A stretch of DNA of 37,612 bases from an uncultured bacterium (GTDB lineage: Bacteria; Latescibacterota; UBA2968; UBA8231), in contig CALDFW010000062.1 in assembly GCA_937942165.1 (NCBI GenBank), positions 1 through 37,612 on the forward strand, given 5' to 3'. Every line of letters starts with the position of its first letter. Position 1 is the stretch's first letter. Shown here in pieces: positions 24,134 to 33,891 of this stretch. A program made the translations under genes and the position numbers. Under the pieces are notes generated by a model. That model made no database searches and was not told where the DNA came from. It saw only the letters and a program-made list of their open reading frames with translations.

Positions 24134-24736
24134 TCAAGCCTCTTCTACGGGCAGCACGTAGGCCTTTTTCGGCTCTGTATCCGTCGATAGCGTGGTGCGC
24201 GTGCGAGCACTCAGGCGCTCTATCGCATCGGCTACGTGGACTTCTGCGATGTGGTGATCGCCGCGCGTCGTGCGCAGCGAGTGCGCTTCCAACAGCACCT
24301 GTGCATGGGTGCACCCTGCCGGTGGCTCAAATTTATAAGCCGCTAGCTCTATGCGCTGTCCCAGCGGATCGCGGAAGTAAATCGAATCCATAAAACCGCG
24401 GTCAATGGCCCCCGTGTGAGGCACGCCGCGCGCTTCCAAGCGAGCTGGGATCTGAACAAACGTCGCGCGCGAAACGCTAAAGGCAAGATGGTGCACGTGC
24501 CCAACGTCTTCGCTATTGGATCGAGGATCCACGGCGCGCGACTCGTTGGTAAAGACCGTGATGAGCCGGCCGTCGCCGGGATCGAAATAGAGATGCGACT
24601 CATCGGGATTGTCTAGGTTGGGCTGTTCGAATATGAACGGCATACCCAACACGCCCTCCCAGAAATCAATCGAGCCTTGGCGCGTGGCCCCGACAAGCGT
24701 GATATGATGAACTCCTTGAACTTGAATCTTCTCCAT
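24134..24736 (-). CDS. VOC-family (glyoxalase/extradiol dioxygenase-like) protein
   Basis: This 200-aa protein has the paired beta-alpha-beta-beta-beta modules of the vicinal-oxygen-chelate superfamily. Module one has VHHITLVGATRQGSIDFWEG and LYFDPGDGRLITVF. Module two has GHVHHLAFSVSRATF, then RGVPHTGAIDRGFMDSIYF and RDPLGQRIELA. Candidate metal ligands are the His of HHITLV, the His of HHLAF and the Glu of RIELA. It could be a ring-cleaving dioxygenase or a glyoxalase-type lyase; the substrate is unknown. I start at ATG 24736, with GGAG 9 bases upstream; the upstream in-frame ATG at 24781 has no ribosome-binding site. It is divergent from the NUDIX gene by 65 bases. Confidence 0.85.
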   Translation of the reverse strand: MEKIQVQGVHHITLVGATRQGSIDFWEGVLGMPFIFEQPNLDNPDESHLYFDPGDGRLITVFTNESRAVDPRSNSEDVGHVHHLAFSVSRATFVQIPARLEARGVPHTGAIDRGFMDSIYFRDPLGQRIELAAYKFEPPAGCTHAQVLLEAHSLRTTRGDHHIAEVHVADAIERLSARTRTTLSTDTEPKKAYVLPVEEA

Positions 24737-24801
24737 TTCCGTTCTCCGCTGGGTTAAATTCACGACGAAGAAAGTACGCAAAAAACGTGGAATAGCACCG
24801 T

Positions 24802-25377
24802 ATGAAACGAGTAGAAATTCTCTCTCAGCGTCGTTTAGTCGACGCCTTCTTTAAGCTCGATGAAGCCGAGCTGCGCCACGAGCGAACGGACGGCTCGATG
24901 AGCGCCCCCATGCGCCGACTAAACTTGGAGCGCGGAAATGGCGTGGCTGCACTCGTCTACCATCCACAGCGGGCACGGCTGATTTTTGTGCGACAGTTTC
25001 GCTACCCGACCTACCTTCACAGCGGACCGGGGTGGCTGGTTGAACTGCCCGCCGGCATGGTCGATCGCGACGAAGATCCCGCAGATACGATGCGCCGCGA
25101 GATCAGCGAAGAAACGGGCTACAGGCTGAGAGATCTTAAACGCATTGCCCAGTTCTACCTGTCCCCAGGCGGCTCTTCGGAGCAAATATACCTGTACTAC
25201 GCAGAGATCGACCCCGATCATCCGCGCGGCACAGGTGGAGGACTCGCAGAGGAACAGGAAGATATTGAACTAGTCGAGCTCTCTCTATCAGAAGCGTGGC
25301 GCATGCTCGATGCGGGCGAATTTGCCGATGCAAAAACGATCATTGCGCTGCAGTGGATGCGTGCACGACGCAGTTAG
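24802..25377 (+). CDS. NUDIX hydrolase, ADP-ribose pyrophosphatase-like
   Basis: This 191-aa cytoplasmic enzyme cleaves nucleoside-diphosphate-linked compounds. The complete Nudix box starts at Gly85: GMVDRDEDPADTMRREISEE, then TGY. This gives the Mg-binding REISEE helix. LVELPAGMVD before the box, and FYLSPGGSSEQIYLYYAE about 16 residues after it, are typical of the ADP-ribose/NDP-sugar pyrophosphatase group (NudF/NudK). A house-cleaning role for ADP-ribose or sugar nucleotides is likely. It starts at the ATG beginning MKRVEILSQRRL. A 119-base gap separates it from acs. Confidence 0.92.
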   Translation: MKRVEILSQRRLVDAFFKLDEAELRHERTDGSMSAPMRRLNLERGNGVAALVYHPQRARLIFVRQFRYPTYLHSGPGWLVELPAGMVDRDEDPADTMRREISEETGYRLRDLKRIAQFYLSPGGSSEQIYLYYAEIDPDHPRGTGGGLAEEQEDIELVELSLSEAWRMLDAGEFADAKTIIALQWMRARRS

Positions 25378-25393
25378 GATACGCCGTAAGCTC

Positions 25394-25422
25394 TTGAAGC
25401 ACACCGACAAATACAATAATAT
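25394..25422 (+). promoter_or_regulatory. Possible sigma-70-type promoter for acs
   Basis: TTGAAG (25394-25399) and TAATAT (25417-25422) are separated by 17 bases, about 75 bases before the acs start. This is the best paired box in the 119-base gap, but the organism's promoter consensus is unknown. Confidence 0.35.
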
Positions 25423-25496
25423 TAGGAGCGGAGTCCAACTGCAGACAATGCGTTTTACGGTATAACCACCACGATAAGCAATACAGGAGTCGCACT

Positions 25497-27467
25497 ATGG
25501 CAGACGAAGTGTATCAGCCCTCGACCTCCCTACAAGAGAGGGCTTTTATCAACAGCATGGAAGCATACCATGCCGAGTACGAACGCTCAATCGCCGATCC
25601 AGAAGCATTCTGGGCAGAAAAAGCCGAGGAATTCCACTGGTTTAAAAAGTGGGACACGATCTGCTCCTACAATTACGACATGGACAAAGGGCCCATATCG
25701 ATCAAGTGGTTTGAAGGTGGCAAGACCAATATCACCTACAACTGTCTGGATCGTCACCTGGAGAACAAGGGAGATCAGAGCGCCATCATATGGGAGGGCA
25801 ACAGCCCCGACGAAGACGCGACGCTAACCTTTAGGGAACTGCACGAGCAGGTATGTAAGTTTGCCAACGTGCTCAAAAGCCGCGGCGTCAAAAAGGGCGA
25901 TCGCGTCTCGATCTATATGCCGATGGTACCCGAACTGGCCGTGGCCATGTTGGCCTGTGCCCGCATCGGCGCCGTCCATTCTATCGTTTTTGGCGGCTTC
26001 TCTGCCGACGCACTAGCCGACCGCATAGTCGATGCGACCTGCACTACGGTCTTAACCTGCGACGGCATCTATCGCGGTGCTAAGCCCGTGGTCATGAAGC
26101 CGCTTGTCGACGAAGCCATGGCCAGCGCCGAGGAGCAAATGGGCCAGCCCGTCACCACCTGCGTCGTGCTGCGCCACCACGCCGACGACGAGGCCTTTGT
26201 CTGTCCCATGCAAGAGGGCCGCGACGTCGACTACGCCGAGGCGATGGCTTCGGCTTCAGCCGACTGTCCACCCGAAGAAATGGACGCAGAGGACCCGCTG
26301 TTTATTCTGTACACCTCGGGTTCTACGGGCAAGCCCAAAGGCGTGCAGCACACGGTCGGTGGCTACATGGTCTACACCGCGACCACCCATAAATACGTCT
26401 TTGACTATCACGACGGCGACATTTACTTCTGCGCTGCTGATATTGGCTGGATCACGGGTCACTCCTATATCATCTACGGACCGCTGGCCAACGGTGCGAC
26501 CACCATGATGTTTGGCGGTATCCCGACGTATCCCGACGCGGAGCGCTACTGGCAGATTATTGAGAAGTGGCAGGTCACGCAGTTCTATACCGCACCCACT
26601 GCCATCCGCGCCATCGCCGCTGCAGGAGAAGAGCTGCCCACTAAATACGACATGGCTTCGCTGAAAATCCTGGGCAGCGTCGGCGAACCGATCAACCCAG
26701 AGGCGTGGCGCTGGTACTATGGGAAAGCGGGTAAAGAGCGCAGCCCGATCGTCGATACGTGGTGGCAGACGGAAACGGGCGGCATTCTCATCACTCCGCT
26801 GCCCGGTGCAACCCCACTCAAACCGGGTTCCGCTACGTTTCCCTTTTTTGGCGTCCAACCCGTTGTCCTCGAACCGGAAAAAGGCACCGAAATTGAAGGC
26901 AATGACGTCAGCGGTGTGCTGGCAATGAAGGAGCCTTGGCCCGGCCAGATGCGCACGGTGTACGGCGACCACGAACGCTTTGAAAACACCTACTTTCAGC
27001 AGTACAAGGGCTATTATTTCACGGGAGACGGCTGCCGCCGCGACGCGGATGGATATTACTGGATTACCGGTCGCGTAGACGACGTCATCAACGTCTCTGG
27101 GCATCGCATGGGCACGGCCGAAGTCGAGAGTGCGCTCGTGTTGCACAATACCGTAGCCGAAGCGGCCGTAGTAGGATTCCCCCACGAGATCAAAGGCGAA
27201 GGGATCTACGCCTACGTCACGCTAAACTCGGGAGAAGAATACACCGACGAGCTAAAAGACGCGTTGAAAAAGCACGTGCGACAGGTAATCGGCCCAATCG
27301 CCACACCCGACGTTATTCACTGGGCTCCCGGTTTACCCAAGACGCGTTCGGGTAAGATCATGCGCCGCATCTTGCGCAAGATTTCCACCAACGAGATAGA
27401 CCAGCTCGGCGATACATCGACGCTGGCCGATCCGAGCGTGGTCGACCAGCTTATCGCAAACCGCTAA
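25497..27467 (+). CDS. acs: Acetyl-CoA synthetase
   Basis: It activates acetate with ATP and CoA to acetyl-CoA through acetyl-AMP, in the cytoplasm. At 656 aa it is full length. The ACAS N-terminal region ([18 protein letters not shown]) precedes the AMP-binding motif [15 protein letters not shown] near residues 269-283. [28 protein letters not shown] and the C-terminal [17 protein letters not shown] follow. That last motif contains the catalytic lysine (near residue 619), the usual target of regulatory acetylation. AGGAG lies 8 bases before the ATG. A strong terminator follows, so it is a single-gene unit. With fumarase and the NUDIX gene it belongs to core carbon metabolism. Confidence 0.97.
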   Translation: MADEVYQPSTSLQERAFINSMEAYHAEYERSIADPEAFWAEKAEEFHWFKKWDTICSYNYDMDKGPISIKWFEGGKTNITYNCLDRHLENKGDQSAIIWEGNSPDEDATLTFRELHEQVCKFANVLKSRGVKKGDRVSIYMPMVPELAVAMLACARIGAVHSIVFGGFSADALADRIVDATCTTVLTCDGIYRGAKPVVMKPLVDEAMASAEEQMGQPVTTCVVLRHHADDEAFVCPMQEGRDVDYAEAMASASADCPPEEMDAEDPLFILYTSGSTGKPKGVQHTVGGYMVYTATTHKYVFDYHDGDIYFCAADIGWITGHSYIIYGPLANGATTMMFGGIPTYPDAERYWQIIEKWQVTQFYTAPTAIRAIAAAGEELPTKYDMASLKILGSVGEPINPEAWRWYYGKAGKERSPIVDTWWQTETGGILITPLPGATPLKPGSATFPFFGVQPVVLEPEKGTEIEGNDVSGVLAMKEPWPGQMRTVYGDHERFENTYFQQYKGYYFTGDGCRRDADGYYWITGRVDDVINVSGHRMGTAEVESALVLHNTVAEAAVVGFPHEIKGEGIYAYVTLNSGEEYTDELKDALKKHVRQVIGPIATPDVIHWAPGLPKTRSGKIMRRILRKISTNEIDQLGDTSTLADPSVVDQLIANR

Positions 27468-27485
27468 GCCCACGCAGCCTTAGAC

Positions 27486-27519
27486 ACCGGCGACTTCCTC
27501 CGGGAAGTCGCCGGTTTTT
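27486..27519 (+). terminator. Rho-independent terminator after acs
   Basis: A perfect 13-bp stem (ACCGGCGACTTCC, 27486-27498, with its complement at 27503-27515) closes a 4-base loop (TCCG) and is followed by a T-rich run (TTTTA). It lies 18 bases after the acs stop and separates acs from the debranching-enzyme gene. Confidence 0.95.
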
Positions 27520-27563
27520 ATTATATACACATAGATAGAAACGATCTGACACCACGGAGCACC

Positions 27564-29528
27564 ATGGCCCTACCCATTCGCTTTGCCGACGATACGACAC
27601 GCGACCTAGCGCACGCCACCCATCGCGAGTGGCTGGAAACAAACGGACTGGGCGGCTGGTCCAGTTCGACGCTTTGCATGGCCCATACGCGTCGCTACCA
27701 CGGCCTCCTCGTCGTTGCCCAACATCCCCCCGTGGGCCGCGTCGTGCTTTTATCCCATTTGGACGAGCGCCTATCGATAGGCGAAGACCGGCTCGAGTTA
27801 GGCTGCCACCTCTTTCCAGGTGCCACCCATCCACAGGGCCATATGCACATATCGTCTTTTGCCCTGACGCCCAGCCCGACGTTTACCTATTCCAATCGCG
27901 ACCTGTCTCTGCGCAAACAGATCATCATGCTATACGGAGAGCACAGCCTCGTGATTCGCTACGAACTCACGCGCGCAGCATCACCTGTGCATATGGAGCT
28001 ACAGCCCTTTTTTGCGGGACGAGATTATCACCACCTGATGCAGGCAAATGACGGCGTGCAAAGGGAGGCTCTGTTCGGAGAAGACCTCTTTTCCTATGGG
28101 CCCTATTCGGACCTTCCCACGACCTACATACACGCGCCAAATGCTCGCTATGCTGCCGCTCCCGACTGGTATTACAACTTTATCTACCCGCGCGAAGAGG
28201 AACGCGGCCTCGACGCCAGCGAGGATCTTTTCACACCTGGACGACTCAGCGTCACCCTAACGGTTGGCCAGCCGCTGCACGTATTGGTCAGCACGGAAGA
28301 TCCAAGCGGACGCAATCCAGAGCGCCTGTTGGCAGACGAACTAACGCGCCGCGAACAGGTCGTGCTACCTGCAGCAGTCGCCCAAGAGCCTGTACTAAGC
28401 CAGCTAGCGGTAGCAGCGGATCAGTTCCTCGTCCAGCGCGGCAGCGGCCTCCACACGATTCTGGCTGGTTATCCCTGGTTCACGGACTGGGGACGAGATA
28501 CCATGATCGCGCTGCCTGGCATCTGCCTGGCCTTGGGTCGGTTTGCCGAGGCACGCCGTATTTTTCGCGCCTTCATCGAGCACGTTAGCGAGGGGCTGAT
28601 CCCCAATCGCTTCCCCGACCACGGCGAGGTGCCCGACTACAATACGGTCGATGCTACGCTATGGCTCTTTACCGCTCTGTATAAATACGAGCAGCACAGC
28701 GGTGACAGCACGCTGGCAGACGAGCTGTGGCCGACGCTCTGCGATATTATCCGCTGGCACGAACGCGGCACGCGCTATCATATCGGCGTCGATCCAGACG
28801 GACTGCTCCATGCAGGCGAACACGGCACTCAGCTAACGTGGATGGATGCGAAGGTGGGCGATTGGGTAGTCACGCCGCGTCAGGGCAAGGCCGTTGAAGT
28901 CAATGCCCTGTGGTACAACGCACTCTCAGTCGCGCAGTCCATTGCAGGGCAGCGCGGAGAGACTGCGATACAGGCGGCCATGCGCGACAAGGCCGCCGCG
29001 GTAAAAGAGGCATTTTGCGCACAGTTCTGGAATGACGAATTAGGCTGTCTCTACGACGTCATAAACGCCGACGGCAAAGATGCGTCGATCCGCCCGAATC
29101 AGCTCTTGGCCCTTTCTCTGCCCTTTCCCCTTTTCGACGGGGAAAAGGCTGAGCGCATCTTTGCAACCGTTGATACCCATTTGTATACGCCGCGCGGATT
29201 GCGCTCGCTCTCACCGCGCGATCCGGCCTACCGCAGCCGCTACGCGGGCGGCCCGTGGGAACGCGACGGTTCGTATCACCAGGGCATTGTGTGGGGCTGG
29301 CTGATGGGCCCCTTCCTAACGGCCCTAGCGCGTATTCACGGCGAAGAGGGAAAAGCTCGGGGACGGACTATCGTCGAGGGATTTGCCGAACATCTGGGCG
29401 AGGCGGGACTTGGCTCCGTGTCGGAGATCTTTGACGCAGAACCGCCCTTTACCCCGCGAGGCTGCTTTGCCCAAGCTTGGAGCGTAGCCGAACTGCTTCG
29501 GGCTTCGGTGGAAGATCTTACAGACTAG
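27564..29528 (+). CDS. Glycogen-debranching-type amylo-alpha-1,6-glucosidase (GH133-like)
   Basis: This 654-aa cytoplasmic enzyme hydrolyses alpha-1,6 branch points of glycogen or related glucans. An N-terminal beta domain (EWLETNGLGGWSSSTLCMAH, then TRRYHGLLV, residues about 22-50) is typical of the bacterial/archaeal form. The C-terminal (alpha/alpha)6 barrel carries AGYPWFTDWGRDTMIALPGI, GLIPNRFPD, NTVDATLWL and LTWMDAKVGDWVVTPRQGKA, ending with HQGIVWGWLMGPF. The catalytic acids are expected in the GRDT and MDAK regions. GGAG lies 5 bases before the ATG. It follows a terminator and stands alone, with no glycogen synthase or phosphorylase in the window. Confidence 0.93.
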   Translation: MALPIRFADDTTRDLAHATHREWLETNGLGGWSSSTLCMAHTRRYHGLLVVAQHPPVGRVVLLSHLDERLSIGEDRLELGCHLFPGATHPQGHMHISSFALTPSPTFTYSNRDLSLRKQIIMLYGEHSLVIRYELTRAASPVHMELQPFFAGRDYHHLMQANDGVQREALFGEDLFSYGPYSDLPTTYIHAPNARYAAAPDWYYNFIYPREEERGLDASEDLFTPGRLSVTLTVGQPLHVLVSTEDPSGRNPERLLADELTRREQVVLPAAVAQEPVLSQLAVAADQFLVQRGSGLHTILAGYPWFTDWGRDTMIALPGICLALGRFAEARRIFRAFIEHVSEGLIPNRFPDHGEVPDYNTVDATLWLFTALYKYEQHSGDSTLADELWPTLCDIIRWHERGTRYHIGVDPDGLLHAGEHGTQLTWMDAKVGDWVVTPRQGKAVEVNALWYNALSVAQSIAGQRGETAIQAAMRDKAAAVKEAFCAQFWNDELGCLYDVINADGKDASIRPNQLLALSLPFPLFDGEKAERIFATVDTHLYTPRGLRSLSPRDPAYRSRYAGGPWERDGSYHQGIVWGWLMGPFLTALARIHGEEGKARGRTIVEGFAEHLGEAGLGSVSEIFDAEPPFTPRGCFAQAWSVAELLRASVEDLTD

Positions 29529-29558
29529 CGCAGGCACTGCAGATCGACAAACGGCGAC

Positions 29559-30419
29559 CTACCCCTGCACCTGTGGATGCCTCGCCTTGGGCAGACCGTG
29601 TTCGTCGCACCATTCGGCGATCGGGTTGCGCCCGCCGTTAACTTGAAATGTCTCGACGTCATCAAAGGGTTCACCGACGAGAAAGCGCTGTAAGGGCGAT
29701 AGCGTCTGCACGAACTCCGCATCCTGTTTGACGTAGTCCATAGGCATGACCCAGCGATATCCATAGCCGACCATAATCGCTTTGCGCGTCGTATCGCCCC
29801 GATGCAGCGCGCCGGCGTGAAACGTGCGGTTTTCAAAAATCAGGCAGTCGCCCGGCTGCAGCTCCGACTCGACGGCATTCTCTGGGTCGACCTGCCCCGC
29901 TGGAATCTCGGGATTGTCCGTAAGTAAATTACTCCCCGGCGAAACCATGGTCACGCCGCGCCCCTTTTCACTGAGATCCGTCAGGTAGTAGGCGCACTTG
30001 ACGAGCAGGCGAGGAATGGCTCCATGTCCCATATCGTGCATGGCCATCGCGTAGTCTCGATGCCATCCCGGCAGCCTATACGTATCCGGCTTGTCGGGTG
30101 CATCGGGCTGCTTGTAAATAAGATGGGACGTCATTACGTGCAGGCTCGCCCCTAAGAGCTGCACGACAATCGGCAAGATCTTTTCTTGATCAATCAATCC
30201 AGCAAATGCTGGATCGAGCGATATCGAGTTGCGGAAACCGTCGTAAATGCCGCCGTTATTAGTTTGCCGGTTGGTCTGTAAATCGCTTTCGAGCAGGCGA
30301 TCACCGGCCGCAATAAGGCGCTCAATCGTTTCGGAATCGAGCGCGTTGCGCACGATCAGATAGCCCTGCTGATCAAAATGATCAATATCTTCCTGTGGTA
30401 TGGGTCTGTACGGTAGCAT
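29559..30419 (-). CDS. Phytanoyl-CoA dioxygenase (PhyH) family protein
   Basis: This 286-aa Fe(II)/2-oxoglutarate-dependent oxygenase has an iron-binding HxD in GWHRDYAMAMHD (His120, Asp122) and a distal His201 in NRTFHAGALHRGD. Arg212 (TTRKA) is placed to bind 2-oxoglutarate. The N-terminal FDQQGYLIVRNAL is the usual family start. Bacterial members hydroxylate diverse small molecules, so the substrate is open. The ATG at 30419 has AGAGGA 5 bases upstream; a GTG at 30431 overlaps the transporter stop but leaves that site inside the gene. It is expressed with the MFS transporter, whose cargo may be its substrate or product. Confidence 0.92.
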   Translation of the reverse strand: MLPYRPIPQEDIDHFDQQGYLIVRNALDSETIERLIAAGDRLLESDLQTNRQTNNGGIYDGFRNSISLDPAFAGLIDQEKILPIVVQLLGASLHVMTSHLIYKQPDAPDKPDTYRLPGWHRDYAMAMHDMGHGAIPRLLVKCAYYLTDLSEKGRGVTMVSPGSNLLTDNPEIPAGQVDPENAVESELQPGDCLIFENRTFHAGALHRGDTTRKAIMVGYGYRWVMPMDYVKQDAEFVQTLSPLQRFLVGEPFDDVETFQVNGGRNPIAEWCDEHGLPKARHPQVQG

Positions 30420-30427
30420 AGTTCCTC

Positions 30428-31714
30428 TCACGATGCGGCACTCTTAGCCGCCTCTTCTTCTTTTTTGCGCTGGGCGCTCAACTCGGCCAGACTGCCCAAG
30501 GTGCGCAGCGATGGGAATAAACCACTCCAAGCCAGTACGACGACGAGCGTTCCGATGCCGCCGCTAACAACAGATACGACGGGATTGTACAACTGTGCAA
30601 CGAGGCCCGATTCAAATCCGCCAATCTCATTGGAAGAGCCGATGAATATCGAATTGACCGCCGAGACGCGCCCGCGCATATGGTTGGGCGTGCTCATCTG
30701 CGACACCACGTGGCGCACGACCATACTCACGTTGTCAAACGCTCCAGTCAGGGCGAGCATAGCCATCGACAGCCAGAAGTTTTGCGACAGGCCAAAAACA
30801 ATTGTAGCCGCCCCAAAACCGGCAACGCACAGCAGCAGGGTGCGCCCAGCTTTTTGCATGGGCGGCAGGTGTGCCATTAGCAGCGCCATCACGCAGGCCC
30901 CGGCAGCAGGCGCCGCGCGCAGCCAGCCCAAGGCCTCTTCTGGCTCGAGCCCAACCGGTGCCAAATCGACGATCTCGCGCGCAAAGATCGGCAGCAGATA
31001 AACCGCCCCCCCCAGCAGCACGGCAAATAGATCGAGAGAGCTAGCGCCCAAGAGAATCTTCTTATTCCACACAAAACGAAGCCCCTCGGCGACCTGCTCA
31101 ATCATCTGTCCGCGTGCGCTACGCGCAGCGGCCGGCAGCTGCATGCCAAACAGAAATACGATAAAAGCCAGCGAGGAAACTGCGCTCAGCACGTAGGCGG
31201 CCTGAATATTGTAGGCGATAATAAAACCGCCGAGGGCCGGTCCGCCAATACCAGTTATCTGCTGCAGGCTCGTGCGCCACTTAACGGCGTTTTCAAATTC
31301 CTCTTCTGGAACAAGCAGCGGCATAATAGCCGAGCGCGCAGGTCCCCCCATGCGCAGCATCGTCGCATCGAGAAAGAGGAGTCCATACATCCAGTTTACG
31401 GAAAGTTCGTGATAGCTAAAGGCCGCCAGTCCCAGCGAGGTGAGCGTCGCACCCGCCAGGCTCAGCATCATCAGCTTGCGCCGATCGTACACGTCTGCCA
31501 GATAGCCGGCAGGCAGCGTGAAGAGCAGCATGGGTATTGCCTGTACGAGGCCGACCAGACCGAGAGAGAGAGCCTCTCCCGTTCGATCATAGACCTCCCA
31601 CCCAATAGCCAATCCCTGCGCGGCCGTCCCCATACTGACCAGAGAAGAGGCGATCAGATAATTGCGAAACAGTCCGACGCGCAGCGCACTGTATGGATCG
31701 TGTTCTTCGCTCAA
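30428..31714 (-). CDS. MFS transporter, EntS/MFS_3-like
   Basis: This inner-membrane carrier has about 12 hydrophobic segments in roughly 428 aa. The first is FRNYLIASSLVSMGTAAQGLAIGWEVYD, and ADVYDRRKLMMLSL is the MFS loop 2-3 signature (motif A). VNSIFIGSSNEIGGFESGLVA resembles the enterobactin-exporter (EntS) group of MFS_3. An export role for a small molecule is likely but the cargo is unknown. The start is uncertain: TTG at 31714 (LSEEHDPYSALRVGLFRNY) gives a normal cytoplasmic lead, whereas ATG 31771 adds 19 cysteine-containing, unlikely residues. The next gene starts within a few bases of its stop. Confidence 0.88.
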   Translation of the reverse strand: MSEEHDPYSALRVGLFRNYLIASSLVSMGTAAQGLAIGWEVYDRTGEALSLGLVGLVQAIPMLLFTLPAGYLADVYDRRKLMMLSLAGATLTSLGLAAFSYHELSVNWMYGLLFLDATMLRMGGPARSAIMPLLVPEEEFENAVKWRTSLQQITGIGGPALGGFIIAYNIQAAYVLSAVSSLAFIVFLFGMQLPAAARSARGQMIEQVAEGLRFVWNKKILLGASSLDLFAVLLGGAVYLLPIFAREIVDLAPVGLEPEEALGWLRAAPAAGACVMALLMAHLPPMQKAGRTLLLCVAGFGAATIVFGLSQNFWLSMAMLALTGAFDNVSMVVRHVVSQMSTPNHMRGRVSAVNSIFIGSSNEIGGFESGLVAQLYNPVVSVVSGGIGTLVVVLAWSGLFPSLRTLGSLAELSAQRKKEEEAAKSAAS

Positions 31715-31869
31715 TGCACATCCGTATGTGTTGTATGTATCTCTACAATTTGCCGGACAATATAAGCGCACCCAACGATCTCTTCAATGCGCTTCGCTTG
31801 GTTGGGGACAAACTTTATGCGATACTATTATCCCCACGTATCCAGCACTATTTACGGCGAGAAACGATC

Positions 31870-32763
31870 ATGCCTATTCGCTTTGTCGTACTGACGGACA
31901 GCCACTACCACCCACGGGCCGAAAAGGACTACGGCGCACCGAAAATGCTGACGCGCAGCCGCGAAGTCCTCGACGCCATACCCGACGCGGTCAACGCACT
32001 AGAGCCCGACTTTGTTGTGCACGCGGGTGATCTGCTGTGCGGCGGCTCTTCTTTTAACTTGCCAACGCACCTCTATGAGCGTTCAGTTGATGAGGTAGCA
32101 GATGTACTGGCCTCTATTAAGGCTCCCTTTTACTGCGTGCCCGGAAACCACGACTGCGATGCGCAGACCGGCTCTATGGAGGCCTTCGCTCGCCGCTTTG
32201 ACCTACCCAATCCGCTCATAACGGCCGACGTCGGCCCCGGACTGAGACTCGCACTAGCCAACGTATATCACGCCTGCAGCGGAGTCGAAGAAGGGATGGG
32301 AATTTGGACCGATATATTGGATGAACATCTGCGCAGAGCGGCCCGAGATGCCGAGCGCGATGGCTGTGTCCTGATGCTCGTCCTTCACACTTGGGTCCTA
32401 CCCGATCACACGCCGGACCGCGGGGTGGTAAAAAGGGTAGAAACGCTAATCGAGACGCTGATCTCTCACCGCTCTATTGCAGCCGTCTTTACCGGACATC
32501 GACATTTGAACCGCATTCGCATGTATCGCGATATACTCGTCGTTGACACCGCCTGTCTGGTGGGATTTCCCCTGGGATTTCGCCTGATTGAAATAGGCGA
32601 TGACGGCCTGCTAAAAATGCGCTTTCACACGCTCCCTCTGCCCGATCTCAGCGCCGCTTCTTACGCCCGCTCACCGGATTGGGAAAACGACCGATGGCAG
32701 GGCGAAATACACGATAGAGACACTGAGATCCTACTGCCCAGACTGAGTCAGATCAGATCCTGA
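31870..32763 (+). CDS. Calcineurin-like metallophosphoesterase
   Basis: This 297-aa protein has all five metallophosphoesterase blocks: VVLTDSHYHP (D-x-H), VHAGDLLCGG (GDxxxxG), CVPGNHDCD (GNHD), MLVLHTWVLPDH and VFTGHRHLNR (GHxH). These bind a two-metal centre. No signal peptide is present, so it is probably cytoplasmic. It resembles the Icc/CpdA class (cyclic nucleotide or other phosphodiesters), but the substrate cannot be fixed. I choose ATG 31870 because MPIRFVVLTDSHYH is the natural beta-1 strand; the frame upstream to 31693 is in the divergent promoter region. It leads a three-gene unit with gaps of 16 and 14 bases. Confidence 0.93.
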   Translation: MPIRFVVLTDSHYHPRAEKDYGAPKMLTRSREVLDAIPDAVNALEPDFVVHAGDLLCGGSSFNLPTHLYERSVDEVADVLASIKAPFYCVPGNHDCDAQTGSMEAFARRFDLPNPLITADVGPGLRLALANVYHACSGVEEGMGIWTDILDEHLRRAARDAERDGCVLMLVLHTWVLPDHTPDRGVVKRVETLIETLISHRSIAAVFTGHRHLNRIRMYRDILVVDTACLVGFPLGFRLIEIGDDGLLKMRFHTLPLPDLSAASYARSPDWENDRWQGEIHDRDTEILLPRLSQIRS

Positions 32764-32779
32764 TTACCCAAAAACCGCT

Positions 32780-33877
32780 ATGACACTGCGCCAAGAGAAA
32801 ATGCCCGGCGGCTGGGCCATCGATCTATTTAGAGACGGCCGCTCTATTTCGCGCCTGTGGATTGCCGACCGCCAAATGCGCGTAGGCTCACAGCCCGTCA
32901 AGATAGGCGGAATTGCCGGCGTTGGAACCGACCCAGCTTTTCGCAATGAGGGCTTAGCCAGCCGCATAATGGAAGCAGCACTAGAACTCATGAAACACGA
33001 GGGCTACGACGCGTCGTTCCTCTACGGCATACCGGACTTTTACCATCGCTTTGGGTTTACAACCTGCATGCCTCAGCACAGCCTCGAAATAGAAACGCGC
33101 CGTGCCGAATGCGCACAAAAAATGCTTAAGATGCGGACCGCACAAAAGGCGGACTATACCACTATTGCCCGCATATACAACCGCGACAGCACTAAGCGAA
33201 CCGCCAGCTGCTGGCGCGATCCCAAGCGCTGGTACGGCTTCCCGATGGGCTCGGGGTTTGGCGTCCCCTGTAAGGCGCACGTCGCTATAGACCACCGCGA
33301 CCGGGTCGTTGGATACGTTCTTTACGACGACGTGGACACCCACTGCCGCATTGCCGAAGTGGGCGGTCAGAGTCGGGCCATATTTCACACCTTGCTGCAC
33401 GATATGGCGCGTCGTGCCGTCCGCCTGCGCCGCCCGTCTCTATCGCTCAGCCTGCCACCCGACCATCCCTTCGCTCTCTTTTGCCGCGACTACGGCTGTA
33501 TAGATCACACGGCCTACGAGCGCAACGCCGGACCGATGGGGCGCCTAGTAAACCTCCACACCTGCATCGAGAAAATCCTCCCCGAACTCGCCAACCGCTG
33601 GCGCCTACTCGACCGCAAACAGGTGCTTGCCGTGCGAACAGACCTCGGTCACTTTACGCTTAGTTGGCAGGACGAGAGGCTGCACATGGAACGAGATGCA
33701 CTCCGTACGGCCGCTCGACTCGACCAGCGCGCGCTCACCGAACTGCTGCTCGGATACAAAACCGCGAGTAGCCTAAAAGCAAACGATCAATTGGCGTGCA
33801 ACCGCACCCAACTAACGCTACTAGAACACCTTTTTCCACCTCAACAGGCCCATATGTCTTGGCCCGACCGCTTCTAA
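32780..33877 (+). CDS. GNAT N-acetyltransferase, Eis-like
   Basis: This 365-aa acetyl-CoA-dependent acetyltransferase has a GNAT core in its first half: IGGIAGVGTDPAFRNEGLAS, then RIMEAALELMKHEGYDASFL (motif A, CoA binding), then YGIPDFYHRFGF. A second GNAT-like fold follows, and the C-terminus from about residue 270 resembles the sterol-carrier-like domain of Eis. Eis-type enzymes acetylate amines on peptides or aminoglycosides; the substrate here is unknown. It lies 16 bases after the phosphoesterase gene and 14 before the M81 gene, suggesting co-expression. Confidence 0.88.
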   Translation: MTLRQEKMPGGWAIDLFRDGRSISRLWIADRQMRVGSQPVKIGGIAGVGTDPAFRNEGLASRIMEAALELMKHEGYDASFLYGIPDFYHRFGFTTCMPQHSLEIETRRAECAQKMLKMRTAQKADYTTIARIYNRDSTKRTASCWRDPKRWYGFPMGSGFGVPCKAHVAIDHRDRVVGYVLYDDVDTHCRIAEVGGQSRAIFHTLLHDMARRAVRLRRPSLSLSLPPDHPFALFCRDYGCIDHTAYERNAGPMGRLVNLHTCIEKILPELANRWRLLDRKQVLAVRTDLGHFTLSWQDERLHMERDALRTAARLDQRALTELLLGYKTASSLKANDQLACNRTQLTLLEHLFPPQQAHMSWPDRF

Positions 33878-33891
33878 CGAGGATATAACTC

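Noticed and set aside
26256-27185. 309-codon open frame antisense to acs
   Set aside because: It is the mirror of a highly conserved acs coding sequence; its translation has no recognisable domain and no ribosome-binding site.
31693-31869. 59-residue N-terminal extension of the metallophosphoesterase
   Set aside because: It overlaps the divergent transporter start region and precedes the natural first strand MPIRFVVLTDSH; no binding site supports it.
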